A DNA stretch of 29,760 bases from Deltaproteobacteria bacterium (GCA_024277475.1 JAJRVC010000135.1:1-29760); one strand, 5' to 3'; shown: positions 17,108-24,738, numbered from the stretch's first letter. A program made the numbers and translations. The notes: generated from the sequence alone by a model not told the origin.

Positions 17108-17530
17108 TTATATACGGCCTGCATAACGAGCAACAATCACCAAAATCAGGATGGAAAAAACCACCCAGAAAAACACGCCCAGTGTAATGTAAGTAATTTT
17201 TTCCAGCTCCTTTTCCCGGGCAATTTGCTCCAGCTTTTCCAGGGTTTCCTGCCGGCCGCTGGGAGGTCGTTGGGGGGCCACCAGGCTAACCAGGAAAGTG
17301 ATAATCAAACCGAAGACGAGAAACGGCAACCATCTGATTTCACCCCATGCCGGACCGAATGGCCGGATCCATATGCCGCCGGCCCAGGTGGCCGTCAAAA
17401 TAAAAAGAAAAAACCATGCAAAACCAGTCCTGCGACCCCTTCTGCGGGTCGCCAGCGCAAAGGCTGTGCTCAAAACCGTTGCTATAACCAGTGCAATCAA
17501 AAATTCTTTTATTATCATATGACTATTCAT
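17108..17530 (-). CDS. Small four-helix membrane protein, family not recognised
   Basis: A 140-residue protein with four likely membrane helices: residues about 6-27 (IKEFLIALVIATVLSTAFAL), 38-56 (AWFFLFILTATWAGGIWI), 67-85 (WLPFLVFGLIITFLVSLVA) and 114-136. A charged cytosolic-looking loop (RPPSGRQETLEKLEQIAREK) lies before the last helix and a basic RRRGRR loop after the first. The start at 17530 lacks a strong ribosome binding site; an ATG four codons on is no better. The gene is downstream of promoter module B-left with a leader of roughly 115 bases, making it a predicted regulon member. No domain was identified. Confidence 0.7.
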   Translation of the reverse strand: MNSHMIIKEFLIALVIATVLSTAFALATRRRGRRTGFAWFFLFILTATWAGGIWIRPFGPAWGEIRWLPFLVFGLIITFLVSLVAPQRPPSGRQETLEKLEQIAREKELEKITYITLGVFFWVVFSILILVIVARYAGRI

Positions 17531-17614
17531 TTATTCTCACGCGTTTTCGCTTCCGCCGTGACGTGGTACTGGCCGCAAGTCACAGAACTCACGAATAATG
17601 GTCAGATGTGACGT

Positions 17615-17647
17615 GAACCCTAAACCTCTGAACCCGTGAACGGTTAC
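17615..17647 (+). repeat. GAACC/GTGAACGGTTAC intergenic repeat
   Basis: It reads GAACCCTAAACCTCTG followed by AACCCGTGAACGGTTAC, matching the copy at 24775-24807 at all but two of 33 positions. It directly abuts promoter module B-left and lies in the predicted leader of the minus-strand membrane-protein gene. Confidence 0.75.
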
Positions 17648-17745
17648 AAATACACTATAAGTTGTCGGATACGATTCCGGTATCGGTGTCGGTCTGATAA
17701 TCAGGTAGGAGTTTTGCCCTGTTTTCTGTAGAGGTTTGTCTTACA
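17642..17745 (-). promoter_or_regulatory. Conserved promoter module, copy B-left
   Basis: Minus-strand reading: TGTAAGACAA from 17745, CTCTAC, TCCTAC, CTGATTATCAG, ACACCGATACCGG and -10 TATAGT at 17654-17659, 86 bases from the module's first base. It drives the small membrane-protein gene ending at 17108. Only 30 bases separate it from the divergent copy B-right. Confidence 0.75.
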
Positions 17746-17775
17746 CGGAGTTAAAAAGGGTAAGGCAGAAAGCCG

Positions 17776-17879
17776 TGTGGGACAAATACTTACGGGAAAA
17801 CGCAGCTAAATCTTACACAAAAATAGGACCAACACCGATACCCGTATTGTATTTCAGGATTTATAGTATATCTAAATGT
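17776..17879 (+). promoter_or_regulatory. Conserved promoter module, copy B-right (drives M50 protease)
   Basis: Plus-strand reading: TGTGGGACAA from 17776, CTTAC, AAATCTTAC, ACACCGATACCC and -10 TATAGT at 17862-17867. Aligned without gaps to the single copy at 22254-22357 it matches at about 66 of 104 positions, concentrated in the boxes and in the shared TATCTAAATG after the -10. The predicted transcript starts about 20 bases before the protease ATG. Confidence 0.75.
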
Positions 17880-17893
17880 AAGGGATGGTGCCA

Positions 17894-18547
17894 ATGGACG
17901 AAATGACAGCAAAAATTTTTATAATCGTATTTTTGGTGGAAAGCATTGTGCTCCATGAAGTGGCGCACGGCTATGTCGCTTTGCTGTTCGGAGACCAAAC
18001 AGCCAAACGCCAAGGACGCATCACATTCAACCCAATTCCCCATATCGACTTGCTGTGGACCATCGCCATACCGATCGTCGCTTACTTTCTTTCCGGGGGG
18101 ACGTTTATCATCGGCGGGGCAAAGCCCGTGCCCGTAAATCCGTTCAACTACCGCCGGTCGGTCTTGGGAGACATCTGCGTCTCGGTCGCCGGAGTCGCCG
18201 TAAACTTCCTGATAGCCGTGATAATGATACTGTTGCTCAATATCGTTCATTTCGTTTCCGGGGACCCCACCGGCACACTGGCCGCCTACGTGCTGTTGCA
18301 TGTTGCACTTCTTAACATCGTGCTGGCCATGTTCAACCTGATTCCCATTCCGCCGCTCGACGGCAGCCATCTTTTCAAATACCTGCTGCCGCAAGAACTA
18401 CGTCCCAGTTATGAGAAGCTTGGCCGGACCGGCGCAGGTTTTATAATTCTGATTTTAGTAATAAATATACCCGGTATATGTAATATATTCAGCATGGTGC
18501 TATTTGGGTTGAGGGATTTTTTACTGGGCAATCTCATATTTTTATAG
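17894..18547 (+). CDS. M50-family (site-2-protease-like) membrane metalloprotease
   Basis: A 217-residue polytopic membrane zinc protease. The HExxH motif is HEVAH at residues 21-25 in the first helix, and the third zinc ligand lies in NLIPIPPLDGSHLF (Asp156). The signature region NPIPHIDLLWTIAIPIVAYF and the GGAKPVPVNP loop are typical of the short bacterial M50B branch without PDZ or CBS domains. The start at 17894 is chosen because GGGATGG lies five bases upstream, while the ATG at 17885 has its purines directly abutting it. Members cleave substrates within the membrane, often anti-sigma factors. It has its own promoter module (B-right), and the UPF0182 gene follows after 111 bases. Its substrate is unknown. 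Confidence 0.9.
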   Translation: MDEMTAKIFIIVFLVESIVLHEVAHGYVALLFGDQTAKRQGRITFNPIPHIDLLWTIAIPIVAYFLSGGTFIIGGAKPVPVNPFNYRRSVLGDICVSVAGVAVNFLIAVIMILLLNIVHFVSGDPTGTLAAYVLLHVALLNIVLAMFNLIPIPPLDGSHLFKYLLPQELRPSYEKLGRTGAGFIILILVINIPGICNIFSMVLFGLRDFLLGNLIFL

Positions 18548-18658
18548 CTGTGCAGCGGCTAAGAAAAAATTAATTAAAGATTATCTTGGTCTCTCGGCCG
18601 CAATCTTAGCTGCGCTCGGTTTATAACCTGAAAGCATCACTATGAAGAGAGGATAACC

Positions 18659-21367
18659 ATGAAAAAAAGAGCTGCTAAAATTTTAGCCACCTTAATTGTC
18701 GTGGCGATCGGTTTTCTTGTTTTTCTATCCGTGACATCCGGTTTGATACAGCAATGGCTCTGGATACGGCAGATAGGATACCTGAATATTTTTTGGCGGT
18801 TGCTATCCGTCAAATGGTCTCTTTGGGGCCTGTCCTTCCTGGCTGTCTTTCTTTATACCTGGATTCATTTCCGGTTTGCGGCAAGGACCACAGCGGCTTT
18901 TTACAGAGCCGCTGATGGCGATACCGCCCGGATTGACACCCAAAAGGGCGTAGAAATTTCTCCCGGGCTTTTAAAAGCAGGCGGGATGGTGATTTCTGCT
19001 GTAATTGCCCTCATATTTGCTTTCAACTTTCATTCCGAGTGGGACACCTATCTCCGTTTCCACTGGGGCGGGGCCGTCGGCCGATTAGATCCGATCTTCG
19101 GCAAGGATATCGGCTTTTATCTTTTTCGCCTTCCGTTTTACGAACTGATCCAAAACAGCATGATGAGCCTGACCTTCATCACCCTATTAATTGTACTCGT
19201 TGCCTATAGTTATTTTGGCGCATTTCGCTTCGGTCGGGGCGACATTCTGCAGCGCAGCTGGAAGATAATCGGCCACCTGTCCCTTCTTTTCCTTTTTTTA
19301 ATTGGCGTGTGGGGCTGGGGCTATTATCTGGATCGTTTCGAGCTCCTTTATTCAAAAACCGGGGTGGTATACGGAGTGGGTTATACCGCCTATAACGTCA
19401 GCCGAATCACGCTTTGGATCATGCTGTTTGCTTCTGTTCTACTGGCAATTATGATTGCCGTAAGCTTTTTCACCCGGCGCTTTAAGATGCTTCTGATCAG
19501 CGCCGCCAGTTATTTTGTTCTGTATGTTGCCATTATTATTGCCCTTCCCGGCCTGGTTCAAAAATTCAAAGTGCAACCCAGCGAACTTGAACTGGAAACA
19601 CCCTATCTTAAGAACAATATTGAATTTACACGAAAGGCTTTTCAGCTCGATCAAATTAAAGAAAAGACCTATCCCGCTTTAGGAGACCTGACCCTTGATG
19701 ATATCTCCAAAAATCAGGAAACAATTGATAATATCCGTATTTGGGACTGGCGGCCCATTCTTCAGACCTATCGTCAGACCCAGGAAATGCGGCTGTATTA
19801 TAAATTCTACCAGGTGGATGTGGACCGCTATCACCTGAAAGACGGCTATCATCAAGTAATGCTCTCCGCCCGTGAACTGGCGGCCCAACTCCCCCCAAAG
19901 GCGCGGACCTGGGTCAATGAATACCTTCAGTTTACTCACGGCTATGGCGCTGTCATGAACTTTGTCTCCAAAAAAGCTTACGGAGGCCTTCCTGAGTACA
20001 TTATCGACAATATCCCACCGGAGTCCGCATTCGATATGACTGTGGATCAGCCGGCCATCTACTATGGTGAAAATACACCCGGCTACCGAATTGTATCGAC
20101 TAAGGTCAAGGAGTTTGACTACCCGAAGGGCAATAAAAACGTCTACACCAGCTATCAGGGGAAAGGGGGTATCCCCCTTGACAGCTTCTGGAAAAAGGTT
20201 TTGTTTGCCTGGACCCAGTCCGACATAAATATTTTGCTGACTTCATACCTTGGGCCTGAAAGTCGCATCCAGATCTGGAGAAACGTTCACGAGCGTGTCG
20301 CCGGCATCGCCCCTTTTTTAGAACTTGATCAAGATCCTTACCTTGTTCTCAGTGAAGGAAAACTCTACTGGATTCAGGATGCCTATACAATATCCGACCG
20401 CTTTCCCTATTCAGCGCCGTATAAAAAAAATTTCAATCAACTGAATTACATCCGAAACTCGGTAAAAGCCATCGTGGACGTCTATAACGGGTCAGTGCAG
20501 CTTTATGTGATGGATTCCCAAGACCCGGTGCTGGCCCTCTATCGGCGGGCCTTTCCGGGTGCTTTCAAAGACCTGGCGGAAATGCCCCCGGATTTGAAAA
20601 AGCACCTGCGCTACCCCGAGGATCTGTTTGCCATTCAAGCCGATCTTTACCGAACGTATCACATGACCGCCCCCCAGGTATTCTACAACCAGGAAGATCT
20701 CTGGGGCTTTCCGCAGGAAAAATATGCAGGCAGCGCAATTGCGCTTGAACCCTACTACATCCTGATGCGTCTGCCCGGCACGCAAGTGCTCCAGTATCTT
20801 CTCATGACGCCCTTTACCCCGCAAAGCAGGGACAATATGATCGCCTGGATGGCGGCCAAATGTGATTTCCCGCAGTACGGACACCTGATGGTCTATCAAC
20901 TGCCCAAGGAGCGGCTGATATTCGGCCCTATTCAGATTGAAGCTATGATCGATCAGAATACGCTGATATCCGAACAATTGTCCCTTTGGGACCAGAAGGG
21001 ATCGCGGGTCATTCGCGGCAACTTGATTGTTATTCCCATCGACAACTCGTTTCTCTACGTGGAACCGGTGTATCTCATCGCTGAAGGAATAAGCATACCC
21101 CAGCTTAAACGTATCATTGTCATTCACGGCAATAAGGTGGTCATGGAACCGACACTCGAACAGGCCTTGGGAGCCGTCTTCGGTTCAGCCCGACCTGGGA
21201 AGCAAACAATTGCCGCCCCGGTTCAAAGTAATGAATTGATTCGTGTAAAGGAAGAATTTGACAAGGCCCAGAAAGCACTTGAACAAGGTAAATGGCAAGA
21301 TTTTGGCACGGCCATGGAAAAATTGAAAAAGATTCTAATCCTGCCGTCTGAAGGTGGCAATAAATGA
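18659..21367 (+). CDS. UPF0182 family large membrane protein
   Basis: A 902-residue protein matching the UPF0182 (COG1615) family in size and organisation. The N-terminal third holds about seven membrane helices (first at about residues 8-30, then segments near 50-68, 103-121, 160-182, 209-227, 254-275 and 281-303). The rest is a large, probably extracytoplasmic domain with family-like stretches such as PPESAFDMTVDQPAIYYGE, YLGPESRIQIWRNVHERV and LRYPEDLFAIQADLYRTYH. The C-terminal helix FDKAQKALEQGKWQDFGTAM is also typical. AGAGAGGA supplies the ribosome binding site. It follows the M50 protease by 111 bases and is probably co-transcribed. No biochemical function is established for the family to my knowledge. 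Confidence 0.92.
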   Translation: MKKRAAKILATLIVVAIGFLVFLSVTSGLIQQWLWIRQIGYLNIFWRLLSVKWSLWGLSFLAVFLYTWIHFRFAARTTAAFYRAADGDTARIDTQKGVEISPGLLKAGGMVISAVIALIFAFNFHSEWDTYLRFHWGGAVGRLDPIFGKDIGFYLFRLPFYELIQNSMMSLTFITLLIVLVAYSYFGAFRFGRGDILQRSWKIIGHLSLLFLFLIGVWGWGYYLDRFELLYSKTGVVYGVGYTAYNVSRITLWIMLFASVLLAIMIAVSFFTRRFKMLLISAASYFVLYVAIIIALPGLVQKFKVQPSELELETPYLKNNIEFTRKAFQLDQIKEKTYPALGDLTLDDISKNQETIDNIRIWDWRPILQTYRQTQEMRLYYKFYQVDVDRYHLKDGYHQVMLSARELAAQLPPKARTWVNEYLQFTHGYGAVMNFVSKKAYGGLPEYIIDNIPPESAFDMTVDQPAIYYGENTPGYRIVSTKVKEFDYPKGNKNVYTSYQGKGGIPLDSFWKKVLFAWTQSDINILLTSYLGPESRIQIWRNVHERVAGIAPFLELDQDPYLVLSEGKLYWIQDAYTISDRFPYSAPYKKNFNQLNYIRNSVKAIVDVYNGSVQLYVMDSQDPVLALYRRAFPGAFKDLAEMPPDLKKHLRYPEDLFAIQADLYRTYHMTAPQVFYNQEDLWGFPQEKYAGSAIALEPYYILMRLPGTQVLQYLLMTPFTPQSRDNMIAWMAAKCDFPQYGHLMVYQLPKERLIFGPIQIEAMIDQNTLISEQLSLWDQKGSRVIRGNLIVIPIDNSFLYVEPVYLIAEGISIPQLKRIIVIHGNKVVMEPTLEQALGAVFGSARPGKQTIAAPVQSNELIRVKEEFDKAQKALEQGKWQDFGTAMEKLKKILILPSEGGNK

Positions 21368-21497
21368 TGCGCTTGGCGGTAAGTTTTTGAGAGGCGGTTA
21401 TGAGGCAGCATTGTAAGTTGTTCGCCCTGCCGGGTGCCGATTGCGCGTCTTTCAGCGGCACTTGCTTCTATAGAATTTCATGCCGCCGGGTAAAAAA

Positions 21498-21660
21498 ATG
21501 GAAACCCAACCATTAATCGAATTTAAAGGAGTCACCAAGCGTTTCGGTGACCGCACGATACTTGATTGCATTGATCTTAAGATTTATGCGGGCGATGTCA
21601 CCACCATCATCGGCCTTAGCGGTGCGGGCAAAAGTGTTCTGCTCAGCCGTCTGGGTTTTA
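21498..21660 (+). pseudogene. Truncated MlaF-like ABC transporter ATPase, N-terminal fragment
   Basis: The fragment starts METQPLIEFKGVTKRFGDR and reaches the Walker A GLSGAGKSVLL, closely resembling MlaF, the ATPase of the phospholipid-trafficking Mla system. Resemblance stops just after the P-loop (about 21650). The open frame continues to 21803 but there reads the complement of the convergent BON gene, so Q-loop, signature, Walker B and switch His are missing. The P-loop also differs from the usual GTGKS. The fragment is a non-functional 5' end left by a deletion or rearrangement. GGG in CCGGGTAAAAAA is the only ribosome-binding candidate. Confidence 0.75.
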
Positions 21661-22220
21661 AGACGCAGGACCTCGCTGGCAAAAGGAATCTTTGCTTTTA
21701 TTGCCTGTTTGGCCACATACTTATGACCATTCAAAATAATCTGGGGTATCGGGTTGACTCCATTGTAAATCTCAGTAGGCTGCGCTGCCCGTTTAAAATA
21801 TGAAGGCTGTTTATAGATAGTGAAGTCATCAGTTACCACACTCTCCAGACCCCCAACAATAGCTGTGACCAAAGGCCCACCCACCACGATGGGTCCATAA
21901 GGAAGGGCCGGCCGTACCGGCCCCTTCTTAATCGCAATCTTGTTCACCACGCCCAGCACACCATTGATTTTACTGGCCTCAAGATCCGCGTATTTCTTTG
22001 CGCTCAGGTTGTCCACACTGCCGGACAGGGTGACAGTGCCCTCCTCGGTGCTTGCCTCTATCTTTGAAGCGTCCACGCGCGGATCGTGGCGAAGCGCATC
22101 CTTTACCCAGTACGTGATGTCAGCATCCCCCACTTTATTCCCGGCGATCAACTGTGACGCCACCAGGGTACACGTCAAGATAGTGAATACGACCAATAGT
22201 TTGTTCATAGTTTTTCTCAT
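21513..22220 (-). CDS. Exported BON-domain protein with a rearranged C-terminus
   Basis: A 235-residue exported protein: signal peptide at residues 1 to about 26 (NKLLVVFTILTCTLVASQLIA), then a clear BON domain (about 30-97) with DITYWVKDALRHDPRVDASK, EEGTVTLSGSVDNLSAKKYA and INGVLGVVNKIAI. BON domains are thought to bind membranes or phospholipids. The middle (about 100-185) is not clearly a second BON, although PIPQIILNGHKYVA faintly recalls one. The final 45-50 residues are encoded by the complement of the MlaF fragment, so the original C-terminus was lost. The gene follows promoter module 22254-22357 with a leader of about 40 bases. Whether the present protein is functional is uncertain; the N-terminal domain is intact. 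Confidence 0.75.
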   Translation of the reverse strand: MRKTMNKLLVVFTILTCTLVASQLIAGNKVGDADITYWVKDALRHDPRVDASKIEASTEEGTVTLSGSVDNLSAKKYADLEASKINGVLGVVNKIAIKKGPVRPALPYGPIVVGGPLVTAIVGGLESVVTDDFTIYKQPSYFKRAAQPTEIYNGVNPIPQIILNGHKYVAKQAIKAKIPFASEVLRLKTQTAEQNTFARTAKADDGGDIARINLKINAIKYRAVTETLGDSFKFD

Positions 22221-22253
22221 AGCTCATTTCTCTTTTCGTCGTTTGAATTTTCG

Positions 22254-22357
22254 TCATTTAGATACATTATAAGTTTGCGCCTACGATTCCGGTATCGGTG
22301 TGGGCCTGATAATCAGGTAGGATTTTGGCCCTATTTTCTGTAGAGGTTTGTCTTACA
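22254..22357 (-). promoter_or_regulatory. Conserved promoter module, single copy C (drives BON gene)
   Basis: Minus-strand reading: TGTAAGACAA from 22357, CTCTAC, TCCTAC, CTGATTATCAG, ACACCGATACCGG and a perfect -10 TATAAT at 22266-22271, 86 bases from the first base, followed by TATCTAAATG-like sequence shared with copy B-right. Unlike A and B, no divergent partner follows; the region to 22450 has only faint similarity to the spacer of pair A. Confidence 0.75.
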
Positions 22358-22450
22358 AGTCGACGTGGTTGTTGAGGTAGATGTCGGATCGATCCTCAGA
22401 CGGCATCACACCGTCGAGGACGGCATTGATTGGGGCTTTCGGAACCCTCG

Positions 22451-22942
22451 TCACCGTAGCTTTGCTATTTCATGGCGTTCTTTCTCGAGGCCGCTCAAAT
22501 ATAAAGTAGCTTCCCTGGTTTGAGGAATTTTGGCCATCAGTTTGAGTACCGCCCGAATGACGTCCTGGCGGGCGACAATTCCGACGACTTTCCCGTGACG
22601 TAAAACAGGCAGGTTGATGACGAATTGCTCACTATGAGCAAAAATGTTGGCGATGGAAAACAAACGGGCATTTTCCGAGATCGCGTGCCTGTGTTGATGC
22701 GGTTCCAGATAATCTCTCACATGGACGGGAAACGGTACTTCGTGGTAGATCAAATCACCGAGTGCATTCATACAACCTTGCAGGGAGAACATGCCGATAA
22801 AGGAACCGTCCTGTGCCAGCACCGGTGCGGCAAAGACATTTTTTTTTACCAACTTGATGGCCGCATCACCTACGATCATATCCGGTTTGAGGGTCAACAC
22901 TTTTGTGGTCATAATATCTTTCGCTTTTAGTATAGCCTCCAT
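22451..22942 (-). CDS. CBS-domain pair protein
   Basis: A 163-residue cytoplasmic protein made of two CBS motifs. The first has KAKDIMTTKVLTLKPDMIVG, then DAAIKLVKKNVFAAPVLAQD and FIGMFSLQGCM. The second has VRDYLEPHQHRHAISENARL, LPVLRHGKVVGIV and ARQDVIRAVLKLM. Such pairs bind adenine nucleotides and sense energy state, usually by regulating a partner. The start at 22942 is preferred (GCGGAG about ten bases upstream, and MEAILKAKDIM matches the usual beginning); an ATG eight codons earlier lies within repeat sequence. A sigma-70-like promoter is at 23046-23075. It is a stand-alone gene whose partner is not indicated by sequence. Confidence 0.87.
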   Translation of the reverse strand: MEAILKAKDIMTTKVLTLKPDMIVGDAAIKLVKKNVFAAPVLAQDGSFIGMFSLQGCMNALGDLIYHEVPFPVHVRDYLEPHQHRHAISENARLFSIANIFAHSEQFVINLPVLRHGKVVGIVARQDVIRAVLKLMAKIPQTREATLYLSGLEKERHEIAKLR

Positions 22943-22959
22943 TATTAAATCTCCGCAAG

Positions 22960-22974
22960 CGTTCACGGGTTCAG
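22960..22974 (-). repeat. Short copy of the GTGAACG intergenic repeat
   Basis: CTGAACCCGTGAACG on the minus strand, identical to the core of the copies at 17615-17647 and 24775-24807. It lies in the leader of the CBS gene. Confidence 0.6.
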
Positions 22975-22986
22975 CCCCCGCCCTGG

Positions 22987-23032
22987 CCTCCGGCGCGTAG
23001 TTTACGCTTCAGAGCGCCTACGCCTCGGAGAG
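22987..23032. repeat. GC-rich imperfect inverted repeat in the CBS-gene leader
   Basis: CCTCCGGCGCGTAG (22987-23000) pairs imperfectly with CTACGCCTCGGAGAG (23018-23032); further pairing GCG/CGC lies inside. It falls between the predicted -10 and the start codon, so it would form in the mRNA leader. Function unknown. Confidence 0.5.
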
Positions 23033-23045
23033 TGCGACTTATAAG

Positions 23046-23075
23046 ATTATATTACGGCCCGTATCAGGTTTCCAA
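23046..23075 (-). promoter_or_regulatory. Sigma-70-like promoter of the CBS gene
   Basis: On the minus strand TTGGAA (23070-23075) and TATAAT (23046-23051) are separated by 18 bases. The start codon is about 105 bases downstream. This promoter has none of the boxes of the five-copy module. Confidence 0.5.
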
Positions 23076-23126
23076 ATATGAATCTAAATAATTGAACAAC
23101 GAAAAGTCAGATCTGGGCCGGGGAGT

Positions 23127-23375
23127 TCACCGTTCAGCCTGCGACGAGTCCTTCGTTCGTGAACGATTACTGACGTTTTTATCACTCTGACGGACCGGCC
23201 GGCAGGACTTAGACGCCGCGTTGCAGACCTCACAGTTTGGGACCCAACTATTTTGAGCGGATTTCGCCTGACGTCGGCACGATTTGCCGGATTTGTATTT
23301 AATCAGGATGTCCCTGAGCATCAGACTAAAACCCGCAAACACTATAACGAATAATGTGGCCAGTAATTCGAACAT
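23127..23375 (-). CDS. Small tetra-cysteine membrane protein, NqrM-like candidate
   Basis: An 82-residue protein with one N-terminal membrane helix (about residues 4-22, LLATLFVIVFAGFSLML) followed by a cytosolic-looking tail with four cysteines: Cys33 (KSGKSC), Cys48 and Cys51 (CEVC) and Cys58. NqrM, the iron-delivery/maturation factor for the Fe site of NqrD/NqrE, has the same plan (one helix, then a cysteine-rich segment with a conserved SC and CxxC-like spacing) and is commonly encoded after nqrF. This gene starts 74 bases after nqrF on the same strand. Residue-level similarity to classical NqrM is weak, so this is a position-plus-architecture call. GGGAA precedes the ATG at moderate spacing. 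The Ser/Arg/Lys-rich tail after Cys58 is atypical. It could instead be an unrelated small membrane protein. Confidence 0.5.
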   Translation of the reverse strand: MFELLATLFVIVFAGFSLMLRDILIKYKSGKSCRRQAKSAQNSWVPNCEVCNAASKSCRPVRQSDKNVSNRSRTKDSSQAER

Positions 23376-23449
23376 GGCAATTTCCCAAGGGGTTTCACCC
23401 TAATTGGAATGATGGAATTCTGGTAGATTATAAAAATTTCGAGGCATAA

Positions 23450-24664
23450 TTAGGCCCCGAAGTCATCATAGAAAATGCTCTCGCGCTCAACCCCAAGGTC
23501 CTCCAGCATATGGACCACGGATTGGCTCATGACCTGTGGACCACACACATAGTATTCAACATCTTCCGGCTCGGGATGGCTTATTAAATAGGTATCATGG
23601 AGCACCTGGTGGACGTATCCTTTCAGCCCGGTCCAATGATCCTCGGGAGCCGGTCGGGAAAGGGCCAGGTAGAACGAAAAGTTTTCGTACTCCCTGGCCA
23701 GCTGTTCAAAGTGATCCAGGTAGAAGCATTCATGGAGGTTGCGTGCATTATACCAGTAGGATATTTTGCGTCGGCTGTTGCGCTGCTTCAGCAGGGTGAA
23801 AATATGGCTTCGCAATGGTGCCATGCCCGCCCCGCGACCCATGTAAACCATCTCGGAATCCGTCTCGTGAATTAAAAACTCGCCGTAGGGTCCGGAAATA
23901 TTCACCGGATCGCCGGGCTTGAGATTGAAAATATACGCAGACGCCAATCCCGGAGGTATTCCGGGACCAGGTGGAAGGGCAATCCGGACGTCCAATATAA
24001 TGATGCCCTTTTCTCCCGGATAATTTGCCATGGAATACGCCCGGGTAATCGGTTCTGCAACCCGCGAGGTTAGTTGCCACAAATTGCGCTTATCCCACGC
24101 CGGGCGAAATTTCTCTTCAATGATAATGTCCTTGAAGCTGAGCTCATGAGGCGGAATATCAATTTGGATGTATTGGCCGGGTTTAAAATCCACCACTTCT
24201 CCTTCAGGTAATTCGAGGATGAGTTCCTTAATAAAATCAGCCACATTTTTATTGGACCGGACCGTACACACCCACTTTTTGCTCACAAACACCTCGGGCG
24301 GCAGCTCGATTTCCATATCTTGCTTGACATTCACCTGACAGGCCAGCCGCCGGCCTTCTCGAGCCTGCCGTTTGGTGATATGGGCCAATTCAGTGGGTAA
24401 AATGTCACCGCCACCGCTAAGCACCGTTACCCGGCATTGACCGCAACTGCCACTTCCTCCGCAGGCTGATGGAACGAAAATGCACTGTTCAGCCAAAATA
24501 GCCAGCAGTTTTCCACCGGGCTGGATGACGAACTCTTTTTTTTTATTGACGACCAATTTTATGTCGCCGCTGGGCAAAAGCGTCGCCTTGGCGATTAAAA
24601 TCAGGCTGACCATAATGATCCAGATAGCGGTAAAAAGACCGACTGCAAGGAGAACGACACTCAT
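23450..24664 (-). CDS. nqrF: Na+-NQR subunit F (NADH:quinone reductase, FAD/2Fe-2S)
   Basis: A 404-residue subunit that takes electrons from NADH into the sodium-pumping complex. The N-terminal membrane anchor is at residues 3-25. The 2Fe-2S ferredoxin domain (about 34-125) has Cys68, Cys74, Cys77 and Cys109 ([12 protein letters not shown] and RRLACQ). The FAD domain holds [13 protein letters not shown], and the NADH domain [16 protein letters not shown] with the C-terminal [10 protein letters not shown] and the ending YDDFGA. In the pyridine-nucleotide loop the family's usual GGGAGMAP reads GRGAGMAP. Size equals that of characterised NqrF. GGAG precedes the ATG by eight bases. It is separated from nqrE by 144 bases containing a hairpin-forming repeat, unlike the almost gapless nqrA-E arrangement. 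Confidence 0.96.
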   Translation of the reverse strand: MSVVLLAVGLFTAIWIIMVSLILIAKATLLPSGDIKLVVNKKKEFVIQPGGKLLAILAEQCIFVPSACGGSGSCGQCRVTVLSGGGDILPTELAHITKRQAREGRRLACQVNVKQDMEIELPPEVFVSKKWVCTVRSNKNVADFIKELILELPEGEVVDFKPGQYIQIDIPPHELSFKDIIIEEKFRPAWDKRNLWQLTSRVAEPITRAYSMANYPGEKGIIILDVRIALPPGPGIPPGLASAYIFNLKPGDPVNISGPYGEFLIHETDSEMVYMGRGAGMAPLRSHIFTLLKQRNSRRKISYWYNARNLHECFYLDHFEQLAREYENFSFYLALSRPAPEDHWTGLKGYVHQVLHDTYLISHPEPEDVEYYVCGPQVMSQSVVHMLEDLGVERESIFYDDFGA

Positions 24665-24738
24665 GACATCATCTCCACTCCAAAAAGACGTTGACTATGC
24701 TCAACACGTTCGCACCCAGAACCTTCCCAGATTAGAGC

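Noticed and set aside
20492..21127. 211-codon minus-strand open frame within the UPF0182 gene
   Set aside because: It lies wholly inside a well-supported gene on the other strand, with no family resemblance or initiation signal.
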